60,547 bases of DNA from DATGLE01 sp035294325 (GTDB lineage: Bacteria; Chloroflexota; Ktedonobacteria; Ktedonobacterales; Ktedonobacteraceae), in contig DATGLE010000045.1 in assembly GCA_035294325.1 (NCBI GenBank), forward strand, positions 1 to 60,547, in the 5' to 3' direction. Positions within the stretch are counted from its first letter, which is position 1. Each line of letters begins with the position of its first letter. Both the position numbers and the translations under genes were made by a program. Below are positions 34,089 to 42,545 of this stretch, one piece after another. The notes beneath the pieces are model-generated. The model was not told where the DNA came from. It did no database searches and saw only the letters and a list, made by a program, of their open reading frames with translations.

Positions 34089-36047
34089 TACCCACTCGCC
34101 GGCGTGGCGCCCTTCACGAATGGCCTGCTCGATACGGCGCGGCGCCACGCAATCGCCGGCACGCAGCAGGCGCGGCACGCGTCCCTTGAGCGCCAGGTAG
34201 AGTTCCTGCGCGGGCCGCTCGTAGGTGCCCAGCACAACGCCGTCGGCCTCGATGGCGCGCTCATCATCGGCGAAGCGGTCAGCGACGATTACGCGTCCCG
34301 GCTCGATACGCGTCACGCTACTGTGCGTAATAAGCGCGACGCCGAGCGCCAGAACGCGCTGCATCCACTGCACGATGTCGTGCGTTGCAACGAGATCGCG
34401 CGCGGCATACCAGTCCTCGGTGATCACGGTCACGCGCTTGCCCTGCGCTGCCAGCAGTTCGACGACGGAGGCCACGCCGTGCCCGCCGGTTTCATCGATG
34501 ACGACGGCGCGTTCGCCATTGACCGGCTCACCACCCAGCACGCGGCGCACATCGGTAACGTGCGGGAGATCGTAACCGGGGATGGGCAGCAGGCCGGGGC
34601 CGGTGCGCGCCCCGGTGGCGACGATGACGGCGGAGGGCTGCTCCGCCATGACCATCTCTGCTGTTACCTCGACGCCCGTGCGGATCTCCACGCCGAGTCG
34701 CTTGATCTCACGCTGGAGATAATCGGTAATGAGCCGCAACTCGCCGCGCGCTGGTCCGTGCGCCGCCAGCGTCACGGCTCCCCCTGGAGTCGCCGCGCGC
34801 TCATGGAGGATCACACGGCGCCCGCGCAGGGCCGCCGTGCGCGCAGCCTCCATGCCGGCGGGACCTGCGCCGATAATCCATACCTCCTGCCCGCGCTGTG
34901 CTGCCTGGCGCTCGTTATCGATGGGCGAGGAAGGACTGCTCAGAACGTCAGGGTTGACGTTGCAAGCGATGGTCGCGTTCATGATGCCGCGTACCTGGCA
35001 GCCCTGGTTGCAGGCGATGCAGGGGCGCACGCGCTCAGCATGGCCCTGTTGCGATAAGCGCGGCAGGTCGGGATCGGCGATCAGCGCGCGAATCATCTCC
35101 ACGCCGTCGGCCTGCCCCTCCGCCAGAATGCGCTCGGCCTGCTCCACGCTCATGATGCGCCCGGCGGCAAAGACGGGTATATCAATCGCCGCTTTGATGG
35201 CCGCCGCCAGGTGCGCGGCGTAGCCTGGCGTGACCTGCATCGAGGCATGAAAGGGAAACATGTGCGTGCTGTAGATGCTGCCCATCGTGATTGTCATATA
35301 GTCAATGCGCCCCGTCGCAGCGAGCAGGCGAGCAATCTCAACGCTCAGCTCCGGCGTCAGGCCGCCCCAGGGAGCGAGTTCGTCGGCGCAGAAGCGCAGC
35401 CCCAAAATAGCCGACTTTCCTGTAGCCGAAGAGACGGCTTCGAGCGTTTCCTGGAGGAAGCGCAGCCGGTTTTCCAGGGAGCCACCGTAGTGATCACTGC
35501 GCTGGTTGGTGAGCGGGGAAAGAAACTGGCGCAGGAGCGAGCTGTCGGCGACCTGTAGCTCAACGCCATCGGCTCCGCCCTGCACCGCATAGCCTGCGAC
35601 CTGCGCGAAACCAGCGATCACAGCATCGATGTCGGCCTGCTCCATCGCCTTTGGCACCTCGCGCGATGATACGTTGGGCACTGGCGAGGGCGCCCATAGT
35701 TCGCGCTGGTTATGATCGCTCACCGACTGCTGCCCGTTATGGTTCAATTGCACCAGCGCCAGCGCTCCGTGACTATGAATGCGCTCGACGACCTGAGCTA
35801 TAGCGCGCGGCGTTTCGGGGAGGAAGCCGAGCACGGCGCTTTCATAGGGCTGGTCGGAAGGGTGTACGATATGCTCCTCCAGTACGATCAGGCCCGCGCC
35901 GCCTTCGGCGCGAGCCGCGTAATAGCCGGCGTGCTGCCCGCTCAACAGGTTGCGCCGGGCGAGGTTAGTAGCGTGGCTGCCGAAGATGATGCGGCTGCGC
36001 GCCTCGCGCGGGCCAATCTTGAGCGGCTGGAAGAGCCGGTCATACAT
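34086..36047 (-). CDS. FMN/FAD/4Fe-4S old-yellow-enzyme family oxidoreductase, copy 2
   Basis: 653 aa with the same three-part architecture: FMN barrel (RLFQPLKIGPREARSRIIFG, LVQLNHNGQQS, YGGSLENRLRFLQE), cluster cysteines CIACNQGCQVRGIMNATIAC and a C-terminal FAD/NAD domain (IIGAGPAGMEAARTAALRGR). It is diverged from copy 1, so the two probably have different substrates or form a hetero-oligomer. Paired paralogues of this kind are known among mycofactocin-associated FadH/OYE enzymes, but no mycofactocin gene is in this window. The stop codon lies in a MITE terminus. Confidence 0.88.
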   Translation of the reverse strand: MYDRLFQPLKIGPREARSRIIFGSHATNLARRNLLSGQHAGYYAARAEGGAGLIVLEEHIVHPSDQPYESAVLGFLPETPRAIAQVVERIHSHGALALVQLNHNGQQSVSDHNQRELWAPSPVPNVSSREVPKAMEQADIDAVIAGFAQVAGYAVQGGADGVELQVADSSLLRQFLSPLTNQRSDHYGGSLENRLRFLQETLEAVSSATGKSAILGLRFCADELAPWGGLTPELSVEIARLLAATGRIDYMTITMGSIYSTHMFPFHASMQVTPGYAAHLAAAIKAAIDIPVFAAGRIMSVEQAERILAEGQADGVEMIRALIADPDLPRLSQQGHAERVRPCIACNQGCQVRGIMNATIACNVNPDVLSSPSSPIDNERQAAQRGQEVWIIGAGPAGMEAARTAALRGRRVILHERAATPGGAVTLAAHGPARGELRLITDYLQREIKRLGVEIRTGVEVTAEMVMAEQPSAVIVATGARTGPGLLPIPGYDLPHVTDVRRVLGGEPVNGERAVVIDETGGHGVASVVELLAAQGKRVTVITEDWYAARDLVATHDIVQWMQRVLALGVALITHSSVTRIEPGRVIVADRFADDERAIEADGVVLGTYERPAQELYLALKGRVPRLLRAGDCVAPRRIEQAIREGRHAGEWV

Positions 36048-36098
36048 AGCGAAATTTCTCCGTAACTATCAGGAATGGTAACATTTCAGTGCGTAGCC

Positions 36099-36277
36099 GC
36101 GCGATTATGAGATGGAACGTTCAAGATTGGCAATCCCCCCATGTCATCCTGAGCGGGAGCGAAGGATTTGCTGGTGGACTGCGGATCCTTCGCTGCGCTG
36201 TGCTCCGCTCAGGATGACATGCCTGTCGGCTCGTCCAGATCGTTCCCGATGTTGGTCGGTAATATTCATTATCGCGC
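36099..36277. mobile_element. MITE-like element, copy 5 (GTCATCCTGAGCG payload)
   Basis: Left terminus GCGCGATTATGAGATGGAAC then TTCAAGATTGGCAA; right terminus CCCGATGTTGGTCGGTAATA then TTCATTATCGCGC. The payload is the TGTCATCCTGAGCG palindrome also found at 17893. With copy 6 it fills most of the gap 36048-36650; no gene is seen there. Confidence 0.82.
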
Positions 36278-36303
36278 TCATTCGGCCTATAGTGTGCTCC
36301 GGG

Positions 36304-36576
36304 GCGCGATGATGAAGAGAGACAACCAGGTTGGGCCATCGCGAGCAGTGTGGGGATGGCGTAGGGACGCAGCGCCGCCCTGGAGGTCCACCCCCCTCAC
36401 CGGCCTGCGGCGCAAGTCCGCTCATCCCTGCCCCCCGAAGCGTTCCGATGGCTGCGCAGCGGACTTGCGCCGCAGGCAAGTCACCGAACGTTGCCCCCGG
36501 GGGCGGCGCTGCGTCCCTACTCTGGCCCGGCATCCTTTCCCTTGCCGATCTTGATTGGTAAGGTTCATCATCGCGC
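36304..36576. mobile_element. MITE-like element, copy 6 (nested palindrome payload)
   Basis: Left terminus GCGCGATGATGAAGAGAGAC then AACCAGGTTGG; right terminus GCCGATCTTGATTGGTAAGG then TTCATCATCGCGC. The payload (36360-36521) has an outer pair GTAGGGACGCAGCGCCGCC and an inner pair around CGGCGCAAGTCCGC, matching copy 2. Confidence 0.82.
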
Positions 36577-36650
36577 GGCTACGCACAAAAAGGATTGCCG
36601 CCCTTGAATGTGAATCCATTATAAAACACGGCCCGGCTGACCTGCACCGT

Positions 36651-37490
36651 CTAACGCGGCAAACCATTCAGGAAATCGAGCACGATGCGATTGAACTCCT
36701 CCGGCTTCTCCATATGCGGGTGATGGGCCGTACCGGGAATGACAACCTTTTTCGCGCCGGGGATGCCCTGCTCCAGTATGCGGGCGGCCTCAATAACCTC
36801 CGGCACATCCTCATCGCCGAATATAATCAGCGTTGGTACTTTGACCTCCGCAAGTCGGTTGATCGCCGGAGGTTCGAGCGGAATCATGTGCTGTTCGTGG
36901 GCCAGGAGGTCGCCATGCCGTTGTATATGCTGTGTCGTCATTTCTTTGATGCGCGCACGTGCCTGCGCATTCACCTGCTCGGGCGTTCTTCTGGGACCAT
37001 CGGTCCAGAAGCGGACCGTTGCCTCGGCTGCGCCCGCAGCATCTTTCTGCTGCAATGCTCCATAATACTGATTTGCGAATGCTCGGATGTCATCCGTCAT
37101 AGGTGGCATATGTCCACTCGGATCTGATACAGCCAGGATCAGCGCGTCTACTTTGTCGGGGTGCTCCAACGTGAAATCGAGCGCCAGTGTGCCGCCTCCT
37201 GATAGGCCAAGCAGGTAGGTCTTATCGATGCTCAGGTATTCTAGCAGGCTCAAGAGATCCTGGCGCGGCGAGAACGGCCCCTCTTCCTGTGCCGAGTCTC
37301 CCCAGCCGCGCAGGTCGTAGCGCAGCACTTTATATTGCCGCGCGAACACCTCGAACTGATCGTCCCAGGATCTGCGATCCAGCAGCAGGCCATGAATCAA
37401 TGTGAGGGGATGCCCTGTCCCGGCAATTTCGTAATACAATTCCGTGCCGTTCATGTGAGCGATGCCGCTTTGATGCTCCTGCTGTGTCAT
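36651..37490 (-). CDS. Alpha/beta-fold hydrolase
   Basis: 279 aa single-domain hydrolase. Oxyanion region LIHGLLLDRRSWDDQ, nucleophile elbow GLSGGG (Ser near residue 97), catalytic acid in IIFGDEDVPEVIEA and catalytic His in PGTAHHPHMEKPEEFNRIVL. LRYDLRGWGDS near residue 60 is typical of peroxidase/esterase-like and meta-cleavage hydrolase groups. The last motif with HMEKPEEFN is common in lactonase/hydrolase members. Substrate unknown. Single gene, divergent from the GtrA gene. Confidence 0.88.
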   Translation of the reverse strand: MTQQEHQSGIAHMNGTELYYEIAGTGHPLTLIHGLLLDRRSWDDQFEVFARQYKVLRYDLRGWGDSAQEEGPFSPRQDLLSLLEYLSIDKTYLLGLSGGGTLALDFTLEHPDKVDALILAVSDPSGHMPPMTDDIRAFANQYYGALQQKDAAGAAEATVRFWTDGPRRTPEQVNAQARARIKEMTTQHIQRHGDLLAHEQHMIPLEPPAINRLAEVKVPTLIIFGDEDVPEVIEAARILEQGIPGAKKVVIPGTAHHPHMEKPEEFNRIVLDFLNGLPR

Positions 37491-37591
37491 GCAATATGCT
37501 CCTTTTTCTTTACGATACTTTGCTGATTATAGCATGGAAAGAGGGCATTATTGATCCTAAAAATCTGGTCCCTGAAAGAACGCCTGATTCT

Positions 37592-37730
37592 TAACGTCTT
37601 CGTCCTCTCTTGCCAGGTAGCCGCGCGACTGCGCCGCGCAAGGGATATATCTGGGTGTGTGGAAAAATGCGCATCGCGCATTTTTCCACACACCCAGATA
37701 TATCAAGCGAGCGCCGCAGGCGCTCGCGAA
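37592..37730. repeat. Composite triple-hairpin element, copy g
   Basis: A arm (AGCCGCGCGACTGCGCCGCG), perfect 61-bp palindrome at 37644-37704 with apex AAATGCGC-ATC-GCGCATTT, B arm (GCGAGCGCCGCAGGCGCTCG). It occupies the centre of the 368-bp divergent gap 37491-37858; the rest of the gap has no gene. Confidence 0.9.
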
Positions 37731-37858
37731 GATGGTGCATAGGGCAGGACACTCTTAGTACTCCGGTCCTTTTATCAATTGCTGATGTGACCACATACCC
37801 TGTCTGGTCGTCCTGGACACATGAAAGTATATCGTATCCTGTATTATGTGGAGCGTAC

Positions 37859-38458
37859 ATGAAACAGCCTGTAACAGAAGATGATGTAGAGCAGGTTTCT
37901 GAGGTATCAGATCAATCGGAAGCACAGATGATCCGTTCCCTCCCCAGTTATCGCCCTACACCCTGGCTCTTTGCCAATCAGATCCTTGATCGCATTGATA
38001 TAATGACCGGCGGACGTGCGGATTGGGTGCAGCGTTTTTGCACATATCTCGTTATCGGTGGCTTTGCCGCCCTGGTAAACCTGGCGGTCTTCTCCATTGT
38101 CCTCTACCGCATCCACCTGCCGATTGATGGCACGATGCACGGCATCATGATTCATAATATGATCGCTTCCGTGCTGGCCTGTGAAATTTCGATCATGGCG
38201 AACTTTATTCCCAATGACTATTTCACCTTCCGCCATCTTCCCGGACATAAACGATCCTGGCTTGCCCGCTGCACGCGCTATCATATGACCTCTATTGTTG
38301 GCAGCGTGCTCACCTTTCTGATCCAGTTCGGTTTCAGCTACGTCGGACATGTAATGTCGATACTTGCGCAGGCGACAGCATTGATAATCGTCCTGGTCTA
38401 CAATTTCTCGTTCCATCACATTTTCACGTACCGCAGCGTCAAGCATGCGACAACGTAA
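37859..38458 (+). CDS. GtrA-family membrane protein
   Basis: 199 aa from ATG 37859, which follows GTGGAG at 37848; a longer upstream frame would run through the palindromic element and is rejected. About 65 cytoplasmic residues are followed by the GtrA domain: RFCTYLVIGGFAALVNLAVF (helix 1), a second helix, SIMANFIPNDYFTFRHL (the conserved N-x-x-x-x-x-FTF pattern) and two more helices ending VLVYNFSFHHIFTYR. GtrA proteins are thought to help move or use polyprenyl-phosphate sugars in surface polysaccharide synthesis, which fits the glycosyltransferase-like cluster earlier in the window. Confidence 0.88.
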   Translation: MKQPVTEDDVEQVSEVSDQSEAQMIRSLPSYRPTPWLFANQILDRIDIMTGGRADWVQRFCTYLVIGGFAALVNLAVFSIVLYRIHLPIDGTMHGIMIHNMIASVLACEISIMANFIPNDYFTFRHLPGHKRSWLARCTRYHMTSIVGSVLTFLIQFGFSYVGHVMSILAQATALIIVLVYNFSFHHIFTYRSVKHATT

Positions 38459-38465
38459 GTAATCC

Positions 38466-38530
38466 TGGGCTTGAAGATGCAGGTGGGATGACAGGCTGCG
38501 CCTGTCATCCCATCTGCATCTTCAAGCCCA
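38466..38530. repeat. Palindrome h in a convergent gap
   Basis: Arms of 31 nt with one G-T pair (TGGGCTTGAAGATGCAGGTG with complement), 3-nt loop. It covers the last codons and stop of the glucan phosphorylase gene and ends 8 bp after the GtrA stop. May act as a bidirectional 3' hairpin; no T-run is present. Confidence 0.82.
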
Positions 38531-41077
38531 GCGAATCAGCCCCAACTCGTATTTCTCTTTCAGATCAGGATGAGCCGGCACAACGCGCACATTGTAGGCG
38601 ATACTGCCGCTGTGCTCTGGCTGCAACGTGAGATCGTAACGGTAGGAGCCATCGAGTTCGCGTTTCGTGTAGCGCATTGGTAGCGCATGCTGCGCCGTGG
38701 CTGTCTCGTCCCTGACCTCTCCGTAGACCAGCTCGACACTGATATCCTCGGGGCGCAGGCCATCCATCCGCACCCAGGCGCGCACCTCCAGGCCCTCACC
38801 CAGACTGAGCTGCCCCTCGCGGCGCCCATCGACGTAGAGTTCCAGGCTGTTCCAGCCGCGCCTGATGTACTCCTTCCACTGCGCGAGCCTGCGCGCCGCC
38901 TCATAATTGTCCCGCGCGATATGCGATCCCTGCTCGATGAGCGGCACGTAGTAGCGTGTGGTGTACTCTTTCACCATGCGGCGCATGCTGAATGCCGGTG
39001 TGCAGGTACGGATCGCCTCCTTCATAATGCTGCACCAGCGATGAGGAATGCCTTCGGAGTCGCGCTCGAAGAACGTGGGGATGATCTCCTCTTCGAGCAG
39101 GCGATACAGCGAGAGGCTATCGGCTTCAGCCTGGGTGTTCTGATCGTAGTACTCGCGCGCTTCACCGATAGCCCAGCCATTTTTGCCGTTGTAGCCCTCG
39201 GCCCACCAGCCATCGAGGATGCTGCAACTGGGTTGACCGTTGAGCGCCGCCTTTTGCCCGCTGGTGCCGCTGGCTTCGTTGGGGCGGATGGGATTATTCA
39301 GCCAGAGGTCGGCGCCGGAGACGAGATAGCGCGCCATGTTGATATCATAGTTCTCCAGGAAAACGATCTTCCCGCGAAACTCGTCGCTGCGCGAAATGCG
39401 GTAGATCTGCTCAATCAGGGCCTTGCCCGGTTCGTCGGCGGGGTGCGCCTTGCCCGCGAAGATGATCTGCACCGGGCGCTGCGGATCGAGCAGGATGCGG
39501 CGCAGGCGTTCCATATCGCGAAAGATGAGCGTGGCGCGTTTGTAGGTGGCGAAGCGGCGCGCGAAGCCGATAAGCAGCGCGTCGGGATCGAGCATATGCT
39601 CGAATTCTTCGATCTGGAGCGCCCCTTCGCCGAGCCGTAGATGCTGCTGCTTGAGATGATGCCGCGCGTAGGCGATCAGTTTCTCCTTGCGCACCCTGTG
39701 CGTCTGCCACAACTCTTTGTCGGGAAGCCTGTCGATATGCTCATCCCAGAATGCCTGTTCGTCGACATGGCTCCCCCAGTCTTTATCCAGGTAGCGCCCG
39801 AAAAGCTCGTTCATCTCTGGAGCGATCCACGAAAACGTGTGGACGCCGTTAGTGATGTGGCCGATGGGCACCTCATCCACGTCGATGCCGGGCCAGAGGA
39901 ATTGCCACATCTTGCGCGAAACGCTGCCGTGCAGGCGGCTGACGCCGTTGTGCTGTCCCGTCAGCGCGAGCGCGAGCACGGTCATACCATAGGTAGGCCC
40001 CCAGCCATGATCCTCGCGCGCCACCTCCAGAAACTGGTCGCGGTTCAGGCCGAGCTGGCCCCAGTAGGAGCCAAAGTATCTATCGATCAGGTCGTAGTTG
40101 AAAGTATCGTTACCGGCGGGCACGGGCGTATGCGTGGTAAAGAGTGCATTGGCCGCGATGACCTCGCGCGCCTCATTGAAGCTCAGCCCCTGCGCTACCA
40201 GTTCGCGACAGCGCTCAAGGTTCAGGAAAGCGGCGTGTCCCTCATTGAGATGCCAGGCTGCCGGCGTAATATTCAGCGCTCGCAATGCGCGCACGCCGCC
40301 GATACCCAGCACGATCTCCTGCGCGATACGAATCTCGCGGTCCCCGCCGTAGAGGCGCGCCAGCAGTTCGCGATCCCCGGGCGCGTTGGGAGCGATATCT
40401 GTATCCATCAGGTAGAGCGGGACGCGGCCCACCATCAGCTTCCAGACTTTAGCATAGACGCGCCTGCCCGGCAGGTCGACACTGATGACCACTTCGTTGC
40501 CGGCCGGGCTGACGGCTGGCACGGCGGGAACCTCCGAAAAATGCAGCTTCTCGTAGAGGTCCTCCTGCCGGCCCTCGCGCGTGATACGCTGCTGGAAGTA
40601 GCCCTGCGGATAGAGAAAGCCAACGCCGACGAGGGGCAGGCCGAGGTCGCTGGCCTCTTTGCAGTGGTCGCCGGCCAGAATACCCAGGCCGCCGGAGTAG
40701 ATCGGGAGGGCTTCGTGCAGGCCAAACTCCGCCGAGAAGTAAGCGATGGTCTTATCGACCAGTTCCGGGTAGGTGCGTGTGAACCAGGTTTCATCCGCCC
40801 GTGGATGCATGTAATGGTCGAAATCGCTGATTACGCTATCGTACTGCTGGAGATATTCCGGGTCGGAGGCGGCTTTCTCCAGACTCCCCGGCTGCACCTC
40901 GCTGAGAAAGCGCACAGGATTGTGTCCCACTCGTTCCCAGAGATCCCGGTCAAGTGTGCGATAGAGGGCGCGAGCTTCGGGATGCCAGCTCCACCAGAGA
41001 TTGTATGCCAGTTCATACAGCCGGTTGATACGAGCAGGCATGATAGGGAAGACTGTTATGCGACCATAGACTTTCAC
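38522..41077 (-). CDS. glgP: Alpha-glucan phosphorylase (GlgP, short TIGR02094-like type)
   Basis: Releases glucose-1-phosphate from glycogen or maltodextrin using PLP. 851 aa, with the N-terminal DUF3417 segment (INRLYELAYNLWWSWHPEAR) that marks the short bacterial/archaeal-type phosphorylases. Further motifs: YFSAEFGLHEALPIYSGGLG (active-site region), WHLNEGHAAFLNLER, FTTHTPVPAGNDTF, IHFAG-like segment VQIIFAGKAHPADEPGK and the PLP lysine region NEASGTSGQKAALNG. Start ATG has its own promoter about 80 nt upstream. The C-terminus overlaps palindrome h. No other glycogen gene is in the window. Confidence 0.93.
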   Translation of the reverse strand: MKVYGRITVFPIMPARINRLYELAYNLWWSWHPEARALYRTLDRDLWERVGHNPVRFLSEVQPGSLEKAASDPEYLQQYDSVISDFDHYMHPRADETWFTRTYPELVDKTIAYFSAEFGLHEALPIYSGGLGILAGDHCKEASDLGLPLVGVGFLYPQGYFQQRITREGRQEDLYEKLHFSEVPAVPAVSPAGNEVVISVDLPGRRVYAKVWKLMVGRVPLYLMDTDIAPNAPGDRELLARLYGGDREIRIAQEIVLGIGGVRALRALNITPAAWHLNEGHAAFLNLERCRELVAQGLSFNEAREVIAANALFTTHTPVPAGNDTFNYDLIDRYFGSYWGQLGLNRDQFLEVAREDHGWGPTYGMTVLALALTGQHNGVSRLHGSVSRKMWQFLWPGIDVDEVPIGHITNGVHTFSWIAPEMNELFGRYLDKDWGSHVDEQAFWDEHIDRLPDKELWQTHRVRKEKLIAYARHHLKQQHLRLGEGALQIEEFEHMLDPDALLIGFARRFATYKRATLIFRDMERLRRILLDPQRPVQIIFAGKAHPADEPGKALIEQIYRISRSDEFRGKIVFLENYDINMARYLVSGADLWLNNPIRPNEASGTSGQKAALNGQPSCSILDGWWAEGYNGKNGWAIGEAREYYDQNTQAEADSLSLYRLLEEEIIPTFFERDSEGIPHRWCSIMKEAIRTCTPAFSMRRMVKEYTTRYYVPLIEQGSHIARDNYEAARRLAQWKEYIRRGWNSLELYVDGRREGQLSLGEGLEVRAWVRMDGLRPEDISVELVYGEVRDETATAQHALPMRYTKRELDGSYRYDLTLQPEHSGSIAYNVRVVPAHPDLKEKYELGLIRWA

Positions 41078-41127
41078 CGGGGCGGGTTTCCTTTCTTGAT
41101 AATCGATGATACAGGTTCTTTCTTTTC

Positions 41128-41157
41128 AGTATAGCGTTTTTGGGAAAAGCGGGTCAA
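41128..41157 (-). promoter_or_regulatory. Promoter of glgP
   Basis: On the minus strand TTGACC (41152-41157), 18 bp, TATACT (41128-41133). Its -35 box directly abuts the -35 box of the divergent promoter at 41158. Confidence 0.75.
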
Positions 41158-41186
41158 TTGCCTTTCTCTCCGATCTACATTATACT
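41158..41186 (+). promoter_or_regulatory. Divergent promoter for the small membrane-anchored protein
   Basis: TTGCCT (41158-41163), 17 bp, TATACT (41181-41186). The transcript would carry composite element i in its 5' leader. Confidence 0.7.
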
Positions 41187-41191
41187 GGTTA

Positions 41192-41304
41192 AGGTGCGTT
41201 CGCGCGGCTCCGCCGCACGTGGAATATATGTTGTATTGTGGAAAAATGCGCTTCGCGCATTTTTCCACAATACAACATATATAAGGCGGGCGCCACAGGC
41301 GCCT
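41192..41304. repeat. Composite triple-hairpin element, copy i
   Basis: A arm (TTCGCGCGGCTCCGCCGCAC), perfect 57-bp palindrome at 41225-41281 with apex AAATGCGC-TTC-GCGCATTT, B arm (GGCGGGCGCCACAGGCGCC). It lies between a plus-strand promoter and its gene, so it would be transcribed as a 5' leader structure. Confidence 0.9.
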
Positions 41305-41323
41305 GTCAACGAGAAAAGAGAGC

Positions 41324-41851
41324 ATGACAGGGAAGCAACCACCTTCGCGCATATATCGAATAAGCGGCGTACTGGGCGGCATCCTGCTGCTCATAGGATG
41401 CATCTGGCTGGCCTGGCTGCTGCTGCACCCATATGCAAACGGAGATCAGCCGTCGAACTTTACTCTACCCGGCTTTGCCCCCACGGCGGAGCCTGAGATG
41501 CAGATCCCTCCGCTGCTTGCCGAGGGCATCGTGCTCGGTCATGCCAGCCAGACGCCGGCTCTGAGCCAGCAGCAGGCGCTCTTTATCGCCAGTCAGCTTG
41601 AACCCGACGCCGCGGCGAAAGCAAAAAGCGTGAGCACCAGATACGCCCTGCTGACCTATAATAGCACAACGACGCCGGCAGCCCATGCACCGCTGAGGGA
41701 TGTTCCCGTCTGGATCGTGTGGTATCAGAAGATCCCGCTGGAGGCTGCCAGTTCCTCCGTTGATCCTACCCCTTTTCCCCAGGCCACCCACGACCTCTAC
41801 GTCTTTCTGGATGCCAGCAGCGGAAAAGAACTCATGGCGGTATGGGCCTAG
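41324..41851 (+). CDS. Membrane-anchored protein of unknown function
   Basis: 175 aa. One N-terminal membrane helix (GVLGGILLLIGCIWLAWLLL, about 15-35) anchors an extracytoplasmic domain. The domain contains LSQQQALFIASQLEPDAAAK, LRDVPVWIVWYQKIPLEA and a C-terminal HDLYVFLDASSGKELMAVWA, a pattern that recalls PepSY-like peptidase-inhibitor or propeptide domains (strand then a Val-Phe-Leu-Asp-Ala turn). That resemblance is weak. Its TAG stop shares the CTAG tetranucleotide with the stop of the convergent response-regulator gene. Confidence 0.7.
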   Translation: MTGKQPPSRIYRISGVLGGILLLIGCIWLAWLLLHPYANGDQPSNFTLPGFAPTAEPEMQIPPLLAEGIVLGHASQTPALSQQQALFIASQLEPDAAAKAKSVSTRYALLTYNSTTTPAAHAPLRDVPVWIVWYQKIPLEAASSSVDPTPFPQATHDLYVFLDASSGKELMAVWA

Positions 41852-42537
41852 CCCTCGTGCATCGCGATCCAGCCGTGACGCAGCGCATGGACCACAGCGG
41901 CGGTACGATCATTGACCGATAGCTTCTTGAGGATCGAAGTGATGTGATTTTTCACTGTCTGATCGCTGATCTTGAGCGTTTTGGCGATCTCTTTGTTGCT
42001 ATTGCCGCGCGCAATGAAGCCCAGAATCTCTACCTCGCGGGTGGAGAGCGGTGAGTTCGAGTTCTGGGGCTGTCCCTGCTCATCCTGCACCGCCACTTTC
42101 TGGAAGGATTTGAGGACACGCGTAGCGAGCTGTGGTTTTGCCAGCACGTCATCGTTGATCAGGTACTCACCCTGGCTTACCTTGCGTATGGCCTCCGCCA
42201 GCGCTTCGGGCGTAATATCGCGCGTGTAATAGGCGGCGGCGCCGGCCCTGATCGATTGAAACAGGTGCTCCTCGTCCTTTGAAGGCGTGAGCATAATGAT
42301 CGCCAGGTGGGGCGCGAGCGCTCGCGCCTGGCGGGCGACCTCCAGCGGCTCGGCGGAAGCCAGCCCTGCATCGAGGAGGGCGACATCCGGGCTGCATGTG
42401 CGCGCCATTTCGAGCACATCGGTAACATCGGCTGACTCGCCAACGATCACGCAATCTTCTGTACGTGCGAGGACGGCGCGAATGCCTTCGCGGAACAGAG
42501 GTTCTTTATCGATGATGATAATGCGTATCTTATCCAT
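41848..42537 (-). CDS. NarL/LuxR-family response regulator
   Basis: 229 aa. Receiver domain (about 1-120) with acidic residues in IIIIDKEPLFREGI, phosphoacceptor Asp in DVALLDAGL (near 55), Thr/Lys in IIMLTPSKDEEH. C-terminal LuxR-type helix-turn-helix LSTREVEILGFIARGNSNKE with IAKTLKISDQTVKNHITSIL. It starts 8 bp after the stop of the MglA-like GTPase gene, so the two form an operon. No histidine kinase is adjacent, so the input is unknown; coupling to the GTPase is possible. Confidence 0.92.
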   Translation of the reverse strand: MDKIRIIIIDKEPLFREGIRAVLARTEDCVIVGESADVTDVLEMARTCSPDVALLDAGLASAEPLEVARQARALAPHLAIIMLTPSKDEEHLFQSIRAGAAAYYTRDITPEALAEAIRKVSQGEYLINDDVLAKPQLATRVLKSFQKVAVQDEQGQPQNSNSPLSTREVEILGFIARGNSNKEIAKTLKISDQTVKNHITSILKKLSVNDRTAAVVHALRHGWIAMHEG

Positions 42538-42545
42538 TGCGCTGC

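Noticed and set aside
37610..37858. N-terminal extension of the GtrA gene
   Set aside because: The extension translates through composite element g; ATG 37859 has a good GTGGAG site and gives the normal family N-terminus.
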